In this document: one piece after another, positions 8,328 to 16,293 of the stretch | How positions within the stretch are numbered: the stretch's first letter is position 1 | Layout of the letters: each line of letters opens with the position of its first letter | Origin: Methylobacterium sp. Leaf104 | GTDB taxonomy: Bacteria; Pseudomonadota; Alphaproteobacteria; Rhizobiales; Beijerinckiaceae | DNA: 64,000 nt | Direction of reading: 5' to 3' | NCBI RefSeq assembly: GCF_001422885.1 | Contig: NZ_LMMZ01000005.1 | Coordinates: 124,001 to 188,000, forward strand | Notes under the pieces: model-generated | Told to the model about the DNA's origin: nothing | The model's input: the letters and a program-made list of their open reading frames with translations, nothing else | The model's database searches: none | Translations under genes and position numbers: made by a program

Positions 8328-9344
8328 ATGCAGCGCGATCGGATCGACCGGACGAGGGAGATGGCGGCGTTCCTGGCCGTGGCGCGGGAGGGCAGCCTGT
8401 CCGCGGCGGCCCGCGGCCTGAGGCTGACGGCCTCCGCCGTCAGCCGCATCGTCACCCGCCTCGAATCCCGACTCGGCGTCCGGCTGATCGTGCGGACCAC
8501 CCGCACGCTGCGCCTCACCGCCGAGGGCGCGGCCTACGCCCGGGCCGCGCGCCGCATCCTCGCCGACATCGAGGAGAGCGAGAGCGCGATCGCCGATCAG
8601 GCCTGCCCGCGCGGACGGGTCCGGATCAGCACCGCCTCCGCCCATGGCCGGCTGGTGATCGTGCCGCTGCTGGCGGCGTTCGTGGCCCGCCATCCCGGCA
8701 TCAGCGTCGACATCGACCTCAGTGATCAGGTCGCCGACATTCTCGGCGGCCGGGCCGACGTCGCGATCCGGTTCGGGACCCTGCCCGACAGCCCGCTCAC
8801 GGCGCGCCGGCTCGGCGATACCGGCCGCACCGTCGTGGCCTCGCCCGCCTACCTGGCGCGGGCCGGGACACCGGAGATCCCGGCGGATCTCGCCCGGCAC
8901 AACTGCCTCGACTTCAACTTTCGACGCGCCGAGCCCGGCTGGCCATTCCGCGCGGACGGACGGGACCACCTGCTGGCGGTCTCCGGCAACATGACCGCCA
9001 ACAACGGCGAAACGCTGGTCCAGCTCGCCCTCGGCGGGGTCGGCATCACCCGCGTCGGAAATTTCCACATCGCCGACGAACTCGCGAGCGGGCGCCTGGT
9101 GCCCCTGCTGGAGTGCTTCAATCCGCAGGATCGGGAGGCCATCCACGCGGTCTTCGTCGGCGGCGCGGCGATGCCGGCGCGCGTCCGGGTGCTCATCGAC
9201 TTCCTGGCGGAGGCCCTGCGCGGGCCGAACGGATCACCGGCAGCCGGCACGCCGCAGGCAAACGAAAGGGGCGCTACCCTCTCGGATAACGCCCCTTCGG
9301 ATCAGCCGGTCCCGCGGGCGGGACCCGCGATCTCCCTTAGTTGA
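8328..9344 (+). CDS. LysR-family transcriptional regulator
   Basis: 338 residues: N-terminal winged helix (about 10-68, FLAVAREGSLSAAARGLRLTASAVSRIVTRLESRLGVRLIVRTTRTLRLT) and a periplasmic-binding-like effector domain (about 95-295, with RVRISTASAHGR and ADVAIRFGTLPDSPL). It belongs to the large group that regulates a divergent transporter; here the frameshifted MFS gene starts 101 bp away in the opposite direction. The C-terminal 40 residues are low-complexity and run through a terminator hairpin and into the end of the convergent pqqA, with an 8-bp overlap, so this tail is probably a run-on extension without domain function. Confidence 0.88.
   Translation: MQRDRIDRTREMAAFLAVAREGSLSAAARGLRLTASAVSRIVTRLESRLGVRLIVRTTRTLRLTAEGAAYARAARRILADIEESESAIADQACPRGRVRISTASAHGRLVIVPLLAAFVARHPGISVDIDLSDQVADILGGRADVAIRFGTLPDSPLTARRLGDTGRTVVASPAYLARAGTPEIPADLARHNCLDFNFRRAEPGWPFRADGRDHLLAVSGNMTANNGETLVQLALGGVGITRVGNFHIADELASGRLVPLLECFNPQDREAIHAVFVGGAAMPARVRVLIDFLAEALRGPNGSPAAGTPQANERGATLSDNAPSDQPVPRAGPAISLS
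9266..9297 (-). terminator. Terminator of the pqqA pair
   Basis: An 8-bp stem AAGGGGCG/CGCCCCTT with a 16-nt loop. Read on the minus strand it lies 40 nt after the downstream pqqA stop codon and is followed by TTTCGTTT, so it fits a factor-independent terminator for pqqA. It sits inside the 3' end of the LysR gene. Confidence 0.75.
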
Positions 9345-9426
9345 AGGGATCGATCTCGGCGGACTCGTAGCTCGTCACTTCCATGCCGACGCAGACTTCC
9401 TGGACGATGGGGGCAGACCACTTCAT
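9337..9426 (-). CDS. pqqA: PQQ precursor peptide PqqA, downstream copy
   Basis: A 29-residue peptide, MKWSAPIVQEVCVGMEVTS... ending AEIDPFN. Glu16 and Tyr20 (motif E-V-T-S-Y), the residues that PqqE cross-links and that become pyrroloquinoline quinone, are both present. An AGGAGA ribosome site lies about 6 nt before ATG. It differs from the upstream copy by one residue (Ile7 instead of Val7). No pqqB, C, D or E gene is in the window, so the maturation enzymes must be encoded elsewhere. It is too short for ordinary gene calling and lies convergent to the LysR gene. Confidence 0.93.
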   Translation of the reverse strand: MKWSAPIVQEVCVGMEVTSYESAEIDPFN

Positions 9427-9460
9427 GACGTCTCTCCTGGTTGGTTTTGGGGGTGAAAGC

Positions 9461-9514
9461 CGAACCCGGTCGGGTTCGATCCGCCTTACGGCTAAGGACA
9501 GGCCTCGAAAGGCC
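9461..9514 (-). other. Two hairpins between the pqqA copies
   Basis: 9461-9478 is a perfect 7-bp stem (CGAACCC/GGGTTCG, 4-nt loop) and 9501-9514 a 5-bp stem (GGCCT/AGGCC, CGAA loop) starting 6 nt after the first pqqA stop. Placed between two tiny genes on the same strand, they could act as an attenuator or as RNA processing and stability elements that set peptide abundance. Function is inferred. Confidence 0.55.
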
Positions 9515-9519
9515 GCACC

Positions 9520-9609
9520 TTAGTTAAAGGGATCGATCTCGGCGGACTCGTAGCTGGTGACTTCCATGCCGACGCAGACTTCCTGGACGACGGGGGCGGA
9601 CCACTTCAT
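9520..9609 (-). CDS. pqqA: PQQ precursor peptide PqqA, upstream copy
   Basis: A second 29-residue PqqA with Val7 instead of Ile7 and otherwise identical protein sequence, including Glu16 and Tyr20. AAGGAG lies 6 nt before ATG. It is the promoter-proximal copy: a plausible sigma-70 promoter lies just upstream, and the second copy starts 93 nt after its stop. Extra pqqA copies are known in methylotrophs; the usual explanation is a need for large amounts of precursor for PQQ-dependent alcohol dehydrogenases. Confidence 0.93.
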   Translation of the reverse strand: MKWSAPVVQEVCVGMEVTSYESAEIDPFN

Positions 9610-9637
9610 GGGAAACTCCTTCGTGTTCGACACCCTC

Positions 9638-9666
9638 GATATGCCGTTGTGTTGGGCACAATACAA
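9638..9666 (-). promoter_or_regulatory. Candidate sigma-70 promoter of the pqqA pair
   Basis: On the minus strand TTGTAT, a 17-nt spacer, then CATATC, 28 nt before the pqqA start codon. The spacer region contains the inverted repeat TTGTG-CCCAA-CACAA, a possible regulator site. Found by eye only. Confidence 0.45.
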
Positions 9667-10119
9667 GCGGGCACTACACTTATATTTCTCATAGGATCGC
9701 GAGAAAGTGCCGGCCCCGACCCCGCTGCCCAGTCCGTGCGCCGTCCTCGGACCGGAAAACCAGTGATATGATGCCGGCGACTCGGCTCGATGAGGGCAAT
9801 GGCGGCAGCCGCGATGAGGGGGCGACGGCACGGGTGCAAAGGAAAGATCCGGCCGGCGCCGGTTTCGGCTTGACGCCCCAGGGAGGGGAGGCGCACTGAC
9901 GCGCCGCCGAGCGGGCCCGCGCGGGGGTCACGACTCACCGGGCGGCACGCCTCGGCTCCCTCTCGACGATTCCGATGCCCAGCGCCAATCCAGACCGATC
10001 GCCCGCGCCGTGCGCGGCCGCCTCCGCTCCTTCCGCCTGACGCCCCGCTGACCGGGCTCCGGCGGCCCGGCGCGGGACGGCCCCACACGGCCGGATCGCG
10101 CGCCCTGCGAGGTGAGCCC
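9667..10119. other. Intergenic region between pqqA and mgtE
   Basis: About 450 bp. The left 60 bp are AT-richer (TATATTTCTCATAGGATC) and belong to the pqqA upstream region. The right part is GC-rich with several short inverted repeats just before mgtE (around 10035-10080), which could be its leader. I recognise no gene, no tRNA and no M-box or mgtA-type leader. Confidence 0.4.
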
Positions 10120-11490
10120 ATGAACGAGATCGCTTCCTTCCCGACCGGCATTGATCCGGCGGTGCTCGCCGCCCGCCTGTCGGACGAGCGCGCGCCCGAC
10201 ATCGTCGAGGCGTTGAACGAGGAGGCGCCCGAGGTCGCCGCCGCCATCCTGCTGGGCCTGCCGGTGGAGCGAGCGATCGAGGTGCTCGACCAGCCCGAAC
10301 TCGACTGCGCCGCCGACATCATCGAGATGCTGCCGCGCGACCGGGTCGCCTCCTTCCTGTCGGGCATGTCGGCCGACCGCATCACCGACCTCTTCCGCGA
10401 GATCGAGGAGCCGGGCCGCTCGGACCTGCGCGCCCGCCTCGACGCCGAGACCCGCGGCGCCGTCGACCGGCTGAGCACCTACGGCGAGGAGACCGTCGGT
10501 TCGCTGATGACGACGGAGTTCGTCGCCGTGCCGGGCAGCTGGACGGTGCAGCAGACCCTCGATCACGTCCGGCAGGTGGAGAAGACGCGCGAGACCATCT
10601 ACGCGATCTTCGTCCTCGACCCCCGCACCCGCGCCCTCACCAAGGCCGTGCCCCTGCGCCGGCTGATCACCGGCGGGCCGGACGACAACGTGCTCTCGGT
10701 GGCGCCCAACCGCCGTCCCCTGGCGGTCTCGCCCACTGCGAGCCGCGAGGAGGCGGCCCGCCTCATCTCGAAATACGACCTCCTCGCCCTGCCCGTCATC
10801 GACGCGGTCGGCCATCTCATCGGCATCGTCACGGTGGACGACATGATCGACGCCATGGTGGAGAAGCAGACCCAGGACGTGCAGCGCTTCGGCGGCATGG
10901 AGGCGCTGCCCGAGCCCTACATGGACATCCGCTTCCCCACGATGATCCGGAAGCGGGCGGGCTGGCTCTGCGCGCTGTTCCTAGGCGAGATGATGACCGC
11001 CACCGCCATGCAGGGCTTCGAGGGCGAGCTCGAGAAGGCCATCGTCCTGACCCTGTTCATCCCGCTGATCATGAGTTCGGGCGGCAATTCCGGCAGCCAG
11101 GCCACCTCGCTCCTCATCCGTGCCCTCGCCCTGCACGAAGTGCGCCTGCGCGACTGGTGGCGGGTGGCCCTGCGCGAACTCCCCACCGGCCTCGTGCTCG
11201 GCACGATCCTGGGCGCGATCGGCATCGTCCGGATCGTGGTCTGGCAGAAAACCGGGCTCTACGATTACGGCGTGCACTGGCCCCTGGTGGCGGCCACGGT
11301 CGGGGCGGCGCTGGTGGGCATCGTCACCTTCGGCTCGCTCACCGGCTCGATGCTGCCCTTCCTGCTGCAGCGCCTCGGCTTCGACCCCGCCACCGCCTCG
11401 GCCCCCTTCGTCGCCACCCTCGTCGACGTCACCGGCCTCGTGATCTACTTCTCGGTGGCGATGCTGATCCTGCGCGGGACGCTGCTGTAG
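10120..11490 (+). CDS. mgtE: Magnesium transporter MgtE
   Basis: 456 residues with the MgtE layout: cytosolic N domain of helical repeats (about 10-130, ADIIEMLPRDRVASFL), a pair of CBS domains (about 135-260, GSLMTTEFVAVP and DLLALPVIDAVGHLIGIVTVDDMIDAM), and a five-helix membrane domain (about 285-456) with FIPLIMSSGGNSGSQATSLLIRALAL, the signature of the first pore region. It is a Mg2+-gated Mg2+ channel of the inner membrane; the N and CBS domains sense cytosolic Mg2+. ATG is preceded by GAGGTGAGCCC. It stands alone and converges on the sigma-factor gene with a 6-nt gap. Confidence 0.93.
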   Translation: MNEIASFPTGIDPAVLAARLSDERAPDIVEALNEEAPEVAAAILLGLPVERAIEVLDQPELDCAADIIEMLPRDRVASFLSGMSADRITDLFREIEEPGRSDLRARLDAETRGAVDRLSTYGEETVGSLMTTEFVAVPGSWTVQQTLDHVRQVEKTRETIYAIFVLDPRTRALTKAVPLRRLITGGPDDNVLSVAPNRRPLAVSPTASREEAARLISKYDLLALPVIDAVGHLIGIVTVDDMIDAMVEKQTQDVQRFGGMEALPEPYMDIRFPTMIRKRAGWLCALFLGEMMTATAMQGFEGELEKAIVLTLFIPLIMSSGGNSGSQATSLLIRALALHEVRLRDWWRVALRELPTGLVLGTILGAIGIVRIVVWQKTGLYDYGVHWPLVAATVGAALVGIVTFGSLTGSMLPFLLQRLGFDPATASAPFVATLVDVTGLVIYFSVAMLILRGTLL

Positions 11491-11496
11491 GCGGCC

Positions 11497-12231
11497 TCAG
11501 ATCCGGGGCCGGAGGCTCGTGTCGCTGAGCACCGAGTTGGCGAGGCGGTCCGGCCCGATCTCATTCGCGGAGTAGCCGACGAGGGCGGCCAGGCTCTCGC
11601 GGGCGCGCCAGACGCGGCTCTTCACCGTGCCGATCTTGCAGCCCATCACGGTGGCGGCCTCGTCGTAGGTCATGTTGTCGATAGCCACGAGCGTCAGGGC
11701 CTGGCGCAGGGTCGTCGACAGCCGTCCGATGGCGGCGTTGACGTCCTCGAGGTCGAGGACGGACCCCTGTGCCGGCAGGGTCACCAGCTGTGCCGCGTAG
11801 CTGCCGTCGCTGTCCTCCACCTCGTGCACGCGCTTGCGCTTGCCGGAATAGAAGGTGTTGCGCATGATGATGGTCAACCATCCGCACACGTTTGTCCCAG
11901 GGGTGAAGCTCTCGCGGTACATCCAGGCCCGCAGCATCGTGTCCTGAACGAGGTCGTCGGCGCGGGCGGCGTCGCGGGTCAGGGACAGCGCGTACTTGCG
12001 CAGGCCCGCCGCATGGTCCTGCAGGCCCTGCCGGACCTCCGCCGTGAGGGTCTCGCCCCGGGCCGCGAGTGCCGCTTCGAGCCGGGCCAGCAGGACGGCG
12101 AAGCGATCGGGCTGGTCGTCGTCGAGGGACGCGTAGGCATCGCGCAGGTGCTGCCCGAGGGATCGTCGAACCGCCGGCTCCAGCAGGGGCGCGGTCTGGG
12201 TCGGGGCGGCAGATCCTGATTGCGATGTCAT
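11497..12231 (-). CDS. ECF sigma factor with a NepR-like N-terminal segment
   Basis: 244 residues. Residues 70-135 are sigma region 2 (GLRKYALSLTRDAARADDLVQDTMLRAW, then GWLTIIMRNTFYSGKRKR) and 163-215 region 4 (YDEAATVMGCKIGTVKSRVWRARESL), as in EcfG/ECF15-like factors. The first 60 residues are extra: VRRSLGQHLRDAYASL (21-36) and PDRFAVLLARLEAAL (41-55) follow the pattern of NepR, the anti-sigma factor of the alphaproteobacterial general stress response (two helices around a Pro-Asp-Arg-Phe turn). This suggests a sigma factor carrying its own NepR-type inhibitor helix. No separate nepR or phyR is nearby. The start is supported only by the domain content. Confidence 0.85.
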   Translation of the reverse strand: MTSQSGSAAPTQTAPLLEPAVRRSLGQHLRDAYASLDDDQPDRFAVLLARLEAALAARGETLTAEVRQGLQDHAAGLRKYALSLTRDAARADDLVQDTMLRAWMYRESFTPGTNVCGWLTIIMRNTFYSGKRKRVHEVEDSDGSYAAQLVTLPAQGSVLDLEDVNAAIGRLSTTLRQALTLVAIDNMTYDEAATVMGCKIGTVKSRVWRARESLAALVGYSANEIGPDRLANSVLSDTSLRPRI

Positions 12232-12670
12232 CCAGTGTCTTCTCAGCCTATCGAGGCGGGCACTGGCCCACCCCTTCAGTCCGAGAGAGTGTGCAAAACA
12301 AGGAACACACTCGCATCAACACAGGTTAATGGGAAGACATTCAAAGGTCTTTGCGCGCTTTCGTACAGTCAAGCCTGCATACGACAACGATACTGCAAAG
12401 CTTATTCTTAGAATTTATTATCGGAATACGACAAAGAGCCCGCCGCGGCCATAGCCGGGCGGGCCGAGTCCAGGGAGGAACGCATGGTGCGTAATCCTTC
12501 AACCCGCCGGACCGAAGAGTGTTCAATGTGGGCGGGAGGCGAAGATCCGGCGGCCAGGGCCAACCCCATGGCGGAGAGCGGCCGATCCGATCGTGCCGCC
12601 CCGAGCCCTCCTCGCGCGACGCACCTGCGAGCCGCCTCCGCGCGAAGGGGAGCGGAAGACGCTGCCCGGA
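12232..12670. other. Intergenic region between the sigma factor and a Crp/Fnr gene
   Basis: About 440 bp, AT-rich between 12290 and 12440. It contains a loose EcfG-type element on the plus strand at 12302-12327 (GGAAC, 17 nt, GGTT) and a terminator hairpin at 12438-12464. A short open frame from ATG 12484 has a good GGGAGGAAC ribosome site but an Arg/Pro-rich composition and runs antisense into the Crp gene; I do not call it. Confidence 0.4.
12438..12464 (-). terminator. Terminator downstream of the Crp/Fnr gene
   Basis: A 7-bp stem GCCCGCC/GGCGGGC; on the minus strand it is followed by TCTTTGTC. It lies 207 nt beyond the stop of the minus-strand Crp/Fnr gene. Confidence 0.5.
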
Positions 12671-13381
12671 TCAGGCGGTCTCGATCAGCCGGCGATACTC
12701 GGCCTCCGGCACGCCGTAACTGTCCCCCGCCACGGACAGGAGCCCAACCCGGTCGAGGACCTCGATGCGGCCGCGCCGCGCCTTGATCAGGCGATTGCCT
12801 TCCAGCATCTGCAGGGCCAGCGTCACGGTGGTGCGCTGCACACCGAGCATGTACGACAGGAAGTCGTGGGTCACGGTGAGTTCGTCGCCGAGGACGCGGT
12901 CGTGGCACATCAGCAGCCAGCGGGCGAGGCGCACCTCGATGTTGTAGCTCGCATTGGCGAAGGCCGTCTGTGCGGTCTGGACCAGCAGGGTCTGGACGAA
13001 GCGCAGCAGCAGGTTGCGCAGGGTCGGGCTGTGCTCGGCGGCCGCCAGCAGCGCGGCGGCCTCGATCGCCAGCATTTCGCCCGCGTTCTGGACGAAGTGG
13101 TCGTAGGGCGTGCGATCGCTCCCGAGAAGCACCGGGGCGGCCCCGACCACCCCCTCGGGCCCGATGATGCCGACCTCGACCTTGCTCGTCCCGGCCGTGG
13201 TGATCGACGCGTAGCCGGCCTCAGGAAAGTAAAGGTCCTGGATCGGCTGGTGCGGATAGATCAGCCCCTGACGCAACTCCGTCGGCATCGACCGCAGGTG
13301 CGGCTGAAGCAAGCTGTAATCGCCCGGCGAGAGACGTTTGAGCAAACGGTTGCGAACGACAGATTGCTCTAACAGCGACAC
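12671..13381 (-). CDS. Crp/Fnr-family transcriptional regulator
   Basis: 236 residues from a GTG start with AGGGACAGGG upstream. Residues about 10-125 form a cyclic-nucleotide-binding-like barrel (RLSPGDYSLLQPHLRSM, YFPEAGYASITTAG, GIIGPEGVVG), and 150-215 a Crp-type winged helix (RLARWLLMCHDRV, FLSYMLGVQRTTVTLALQMLEGNRLI). There is no Cys cluster for an Fe-S centre and no clear phosphate-binding cassette, so the signal is unknown. An AT-rich stretch with TATATA at 13437-13442 may hold its minus-10 element. Confidence 0.88.
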   Translation of the reverse strand: MSLLEQSVVRNRLLKRLSPGDYSLLQPHLRSMPTELRQGLIYPHQPIQDLYFPEAGYASITTAGTSKVEVGIIGPEGVVGAAPVLLGSDRTPYDHFVQNAGEMLAIEAAALLAAAEHSPTLRNLLLRFVQTLLVQTAQTAFANASYNIEVRLARWLLMCHDRVLGDELTVTHDFLSYMLGVQRTTVTLALQMLEGNRLIKARRGRIEVLDRVGLLSVAGDSYGVPEAEYRRLIETA

Positions 13382-13819
13382 GGCCCTGTCCCTTGGGGCA
13401 AGAGCATAAATAGTCTCTCACGGACCCACAATCAGGAATATATACAAGCGATTTCTCGACTATCTGTACGATGCGAGACAAAGGCAAGCCTGGCCGGGCA
13501 TCTGTCGGGTAGTCGACACTCCCCGAATGTCGGGCACCGCACCAAAGGCCCGACGCGCTGCCGGAGCCATCGATTGGGGATTTATAAAACGCGCGGTTCA
13601 GGGAATACGGGAGCGGGACCACGACCCGAGGGGCGGCGGCACAAGGTTCCGGCCGTGACGGCGAGGAGATCGCACATCCCGGTGCATGGGCGGATCACGC
13701 ACCGAATTGCGTGCCCGGTGATCGGTCGGATCGAGGATTAGGGGTGCTGTGACGGATGTTGTGAAGCCGAGGCCGGATGGCGGGGATCGTGCCCTGCCGC
13801 GGGCGCCGGAGCGCGCGCG
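13382..13819. other. Divergent intergenic region between two Crp/Fnr genes
   Basis: About 440 bp. The left half is AT-rich with TATATA on the minus strand near 13437, a likely promoter of the left Crp/Fnr gene. A GATTTATAAAA block near 13573-13590 may serve the right one. Several short GTCGG/CCGAC repeats are present. No gene seen. Confidence 0.4.
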
Positions 13820-14605
13820 GTGAGGGCGCCCTTCAGCAATCCAGGACAGGGGTCGGGCATCCACGATCCGCGTGACGGGAATGGGACGAACCCGCTGATC
13901 CGCAGGTTGGAGCATTTCGGTGCCCTGACGGCCGAGGATCGCGCCATCCTGTCGGAGTTCTGCGCCGATCCGTTCGCGGTCGGCGCCCGCACGGAGATCG
14001 CTCAGGACGGCGCGCGGCCGACCGGTGCGTTCGTCCTCCTCGACGGCATGGCCTGCCGCTCCAAGCTCCGGGCGGACGGAACCCGCCAGATCCTCGCCTA
14101 TCTGGTGCCGGGTGATTTCTGCGACCTGGACGGCGCCCTGCTCGACCGCCGCGACCATGCGATCGCCGCCCTCTCGTCCTGTCGCGTCGCGCGCATCGGG
14201 TTCGATGCGATCCGGGACCTGACCGCTGCGCGGAGCGCCCTGATCCCCCTGATGCGCCGGGCGTCCCTGGTCGACGACGCGATCCTGCGCGAATGGCTGA
14301 TCAATCTCGGCTCCCGCTCGGCGATCGAGCGGATCGCACACCTGTTCCTCGAATTGCTGATGCGACTGCGGGCGGTGGGACTGGCGCGGGCCGACGGATA
14401 CGACCTACCGGCCTCCCAGGTCGATCTCGCCGACTCGACCGGCCTCTCGACTGTTCACGTCAACCGCACGCTGCAGGAGCTGAAGCGCCGGGGCCTGATC
14501 GAGATGCGTTCCCGCATCCTGCAGATCCGGAACGTCCCGGGCCTGACGAGCCTGAGCGGCTTCGACCCGCGCTACCTCGCGCCGGGACCGACGGTCGGTC
14601 GCTGA
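13820..14605 (+). CDS. Crp/Fnr-family transcriptional regulator
   Basis: 261 residues from GTG 13820; the core begins around residue 25 (NPLIRRLEHFGALTAEDRAILSEFC), so a later start is possible although no in-frame ATG lies before the domain. The effector barrel spans about 30-145 and the winged helix about 165-235 (SAIERIAHLFLELLMRL, LPASQVDLADSTGLSTVHVNRTLQELKRRGLIEM). This helix-turn-helix is the common form in Methylobacterium and Rhizobiales Crp paralogues. It shares little sequence with the divergent Crp/Fnr gene to its left, so the pair is not a recent duplication. Confidence 0.87.
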   Translation: MRAPFSNPGQGSGIHDPRDGNGTNPLIRRLEHFGALTAEDRAILSEFCADPFAVGARTEIAQDGARPTGAFVLLDGMACRSKLRADGTRQILAYLVPGDFCDLDGALLDRRDHAIAALSSCRVARIGFDAIRDLTAARSALIPLMRRASLVDDAILREWLINLGSRSAIERIAHLFLELLMRLRAVGLARADGYDLPASQVDLADSTGLSTVHVNRTLQELKRRGLIEMRSRILQIRNVPGLTSLSGFDPRYLAPGPTVGR

Positions 14606-14674
14606 CCGGCCGCCCCTATGGGATCGATGGGCCGCCCGGTCGCGAAGACGTGGCAGGTGCGATGGCCGGGCCGA

Positions 14675-14848
14675 TTACGGGATTGGACGGGCCACGGGGT
14701 GCGCCGCGCGGATGTCCTCCGGGAGGGCCTGGAAATCGGTGTAGCCGGCCTCGCGGGCCATCGCGTCGAGGGCGGACGCCGCGTCGCACGCGCTGCCGGT
14801 CCAGAGGACGGCCCCATTCGTCTGCTGGCGAACCTCGAAGATACTCAT
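14675..14848 (-). CDS. Small conserved-looking hypothetical protein (57 aa)
   Basis: A 57-residue protein, beginning MSIFEVRQQTNGAVLWTGSA and ending HPVARPIP. It looks like a compact beta-alpha unit: an N-terminal strand pair around LWTGSA, then a helix ALDAMAREAGY. Codons are strongly GC at third positions like its neighbours and the composition is balanced, unlike antisense shadow frames, which supports a real gene. I do not recognise a named family. It is divergent from the RND adaptor gene. Confidence 0.6.
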   Translation of the reverse strand: MSIFEVRQQTNGAVLWTGSACDAASALDAMAREAGYTDFQALPEDIRAAHPVARPIP

Positions 14849-15036
14849 GATTCGTTAACCCTCTAAGGCGAAAGGTCTATAGTCACTCTAACGTGACGAC
14901 GCGCCGAAAGTTGCCGGCGGCAGCACCGAACGGGATCGCTTTGGGCGCGTCGCGGACGCCGCCCACGAGGTGCGCCATGAAAACGCCGGTCTCGCGCTGC
15001 ATGCCCCGGATTTCCGACGTCGACGAGCGACCCGCC

Positions 15037-16281
15037 ATGCGATCCCTCCTGCGATCCCTTCGGCCCGCGTCGTTCGCCGGCGCACCCTTGCTCGCCCTCG
15101 GGATGCTGGCCGCCCTCGGGATGCTTGCCTTGGGAGCTCCGAAGTCCCATGCGGCCGAGCCGGCGGCCGTACCGGACCCGGCTGCCGTCGCACCGGCGGT
15201 CACGGTGGTCCCGGCGGTCCAGCGCGAGGTCGTGGAGCTCGCGGTCGTGACCGGGACGCTCGTGCCCCGCGACGAGATCCTGGTGGCGCCCGAGATCGAG
15301 GGGACCCGCATCACCGAGCTCCTGGTGGAGGAGGGGGCCCAGGTCGCCCGTGGCCAGCCCCTGGCGCGGCTCTCCCTCGAGATGATCGTGACCCAGGAGG
15401 CCGCCAATGCCGCCGCCATCGCCAAGGCGCAGGCCGCGATCATCCAGGCACGCAGCCAGATCGTGCAGGCCGAGGCCGCGCAGGTCGAGGCCAACCTCGC
15501 CCTCGAACGGACGCGCAGCCTCATCCGCACCGGCAACGCCACCGCCGTGACCCTGGAGCAGCGCGTCTCCGCGGCGCAGGGCAACGAGGGCCGCCTCGCG
15601 GCCGCCCGCGGCGGGCTCCAGCTCGCCGAGGCCGATCTCGCCACCGCGCGGGCGCAGGGCGCCGAGATCGCCCTGCGGCGCGCCCGGACCGAGATCCGCG
15701 CCCCGGAGGCCGGGATCGTCAGCCGTCGCACCGCCCGGGTCGGCGCCACGGCGACCGCCGCCGGCGAGCCGATGTTCCGCCTGATCGCCCGCGGCGAGAT
15801 CGAACTCGAAGGAGAGGTGCCGGAAGTCTGGATGCCGCGGCTTCATGTCGGTGATCCGGCCCGCCTCGACTGGGACGAAGGACGGACCCTGAAGGGGCGG
15901 GTGCGGCGCATCGATCCTGAGATCGACCGCACGACCCGCCTCGGGCGCATCCGCATCGGCCTCGACCCCGATCCGGGCCTGCGCATCGGCGCTTTCGCCC
16001 GCGGCAAGGTCGAGGTCGCGCGCCGCACCGGCGTCGCGGTGCCGCTCTCGGCCGTGCTCTACGGGGCCGATGGCGGCGCGAGCGTCTTCATCGTCGCCGG
16101 GGACCGCGTCGAAGCCCGCCGGATCGTCCCCGGCCTCGCGGCCGACGGCGTCCTGGAGATCCGCTCCGGCGTGAAGGCCGACGAGGTGGTGGTGGCGCGG
16201 GCCAGCAGCTTCCTGCGCGACGGCGACCGCGTCCGGCCCGTCATCCCGCCCGTGACGGCGGCCGATGCCGCTCCCCGCTGA
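15037..16281 (+). CDS. RND efflux periplasmic adaptor (membrane fusion protein)
   Basis: From ATG 15037 the protein has 414 residues and begins with a signal peptide (MRSLLRSLRPASFAG, hydrophobic stretch, then SHAAEP). In-frame ATGs at 14893, 14977 and 15001 would only add a basic, poorly hydrophobic leader, so I prefer 15037. It has the adaptor layout: lipoyl half-motif (GTRITELLVEEGAQVARGQPLARL), a long coiled-coil hairpin rich in Ala and Glu, second lipoyl half (IRAPEAGIVSRR), and beta-barrel and membrane-proximal domains. It couples the inner-membrane pump to an outer-membrane channel. The permease gene follows after 12 nt. No outer-membrane factor gene is nearby. Confidence 0.88.
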   Translation: MRSLLRSLRPASFAGAPLLALGMLAALGMLALGAPKSHAAEPAAVPDPAAVAPAVTVVPAVQREVVELAVVTGTLVPRDEILVAPEIEGTRITELLVEEGAQVARGQPLARLSLEMIVTQEAANAAAIAKAQAAIIQARSQIVQAEAAQVEANLALERTRSLIRTGNATAVTLEQRVSAAQGNEGRLAAARGGLQLAEADLATARAQGAEIALRRARTEIRAPEAGIVSRRTARVGATATAAGEPMFRLIARGEIELEGEVPEVWMPRLHVGDPARLDWDEGRTLKGRVRRIDPEIDRTTRLGRIRIGLDPDPGLRIGAFARGKVEVARRTGVAVPLSAVLYGADGGASVFIVAGDRVEARRIVPGLAADGVLEIRSGVKADEVVVARASSFLRDGDRVRPVIPPVTAADAAPR

Positions 16282-16293
16282 TCGGATGATCCC

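Noticed and set aside
9461..9480. GGGTTCGATCC resembles a tRNA T-arm
   Set aside because: No acceptor, D or anticodon arms around it; it is part of a simple hairpin between pqqA genes.
12302..12327. Second EcfG-like promoter (GGAAC, 17 nt, GGTT)
   Set aside because: Minus-10 deviates from CGTT and no credible plus-strand gene follows; listed only as part of the intergenic region.
12484..12786. 100-codon plus-strand frame with good GGGAGGAAC site
   Set aside because: Arg/Pro-rich and antisense to the end of the Crp/Fnr gene; no second line of evidence beyond a loose upstream EcfG-like element.
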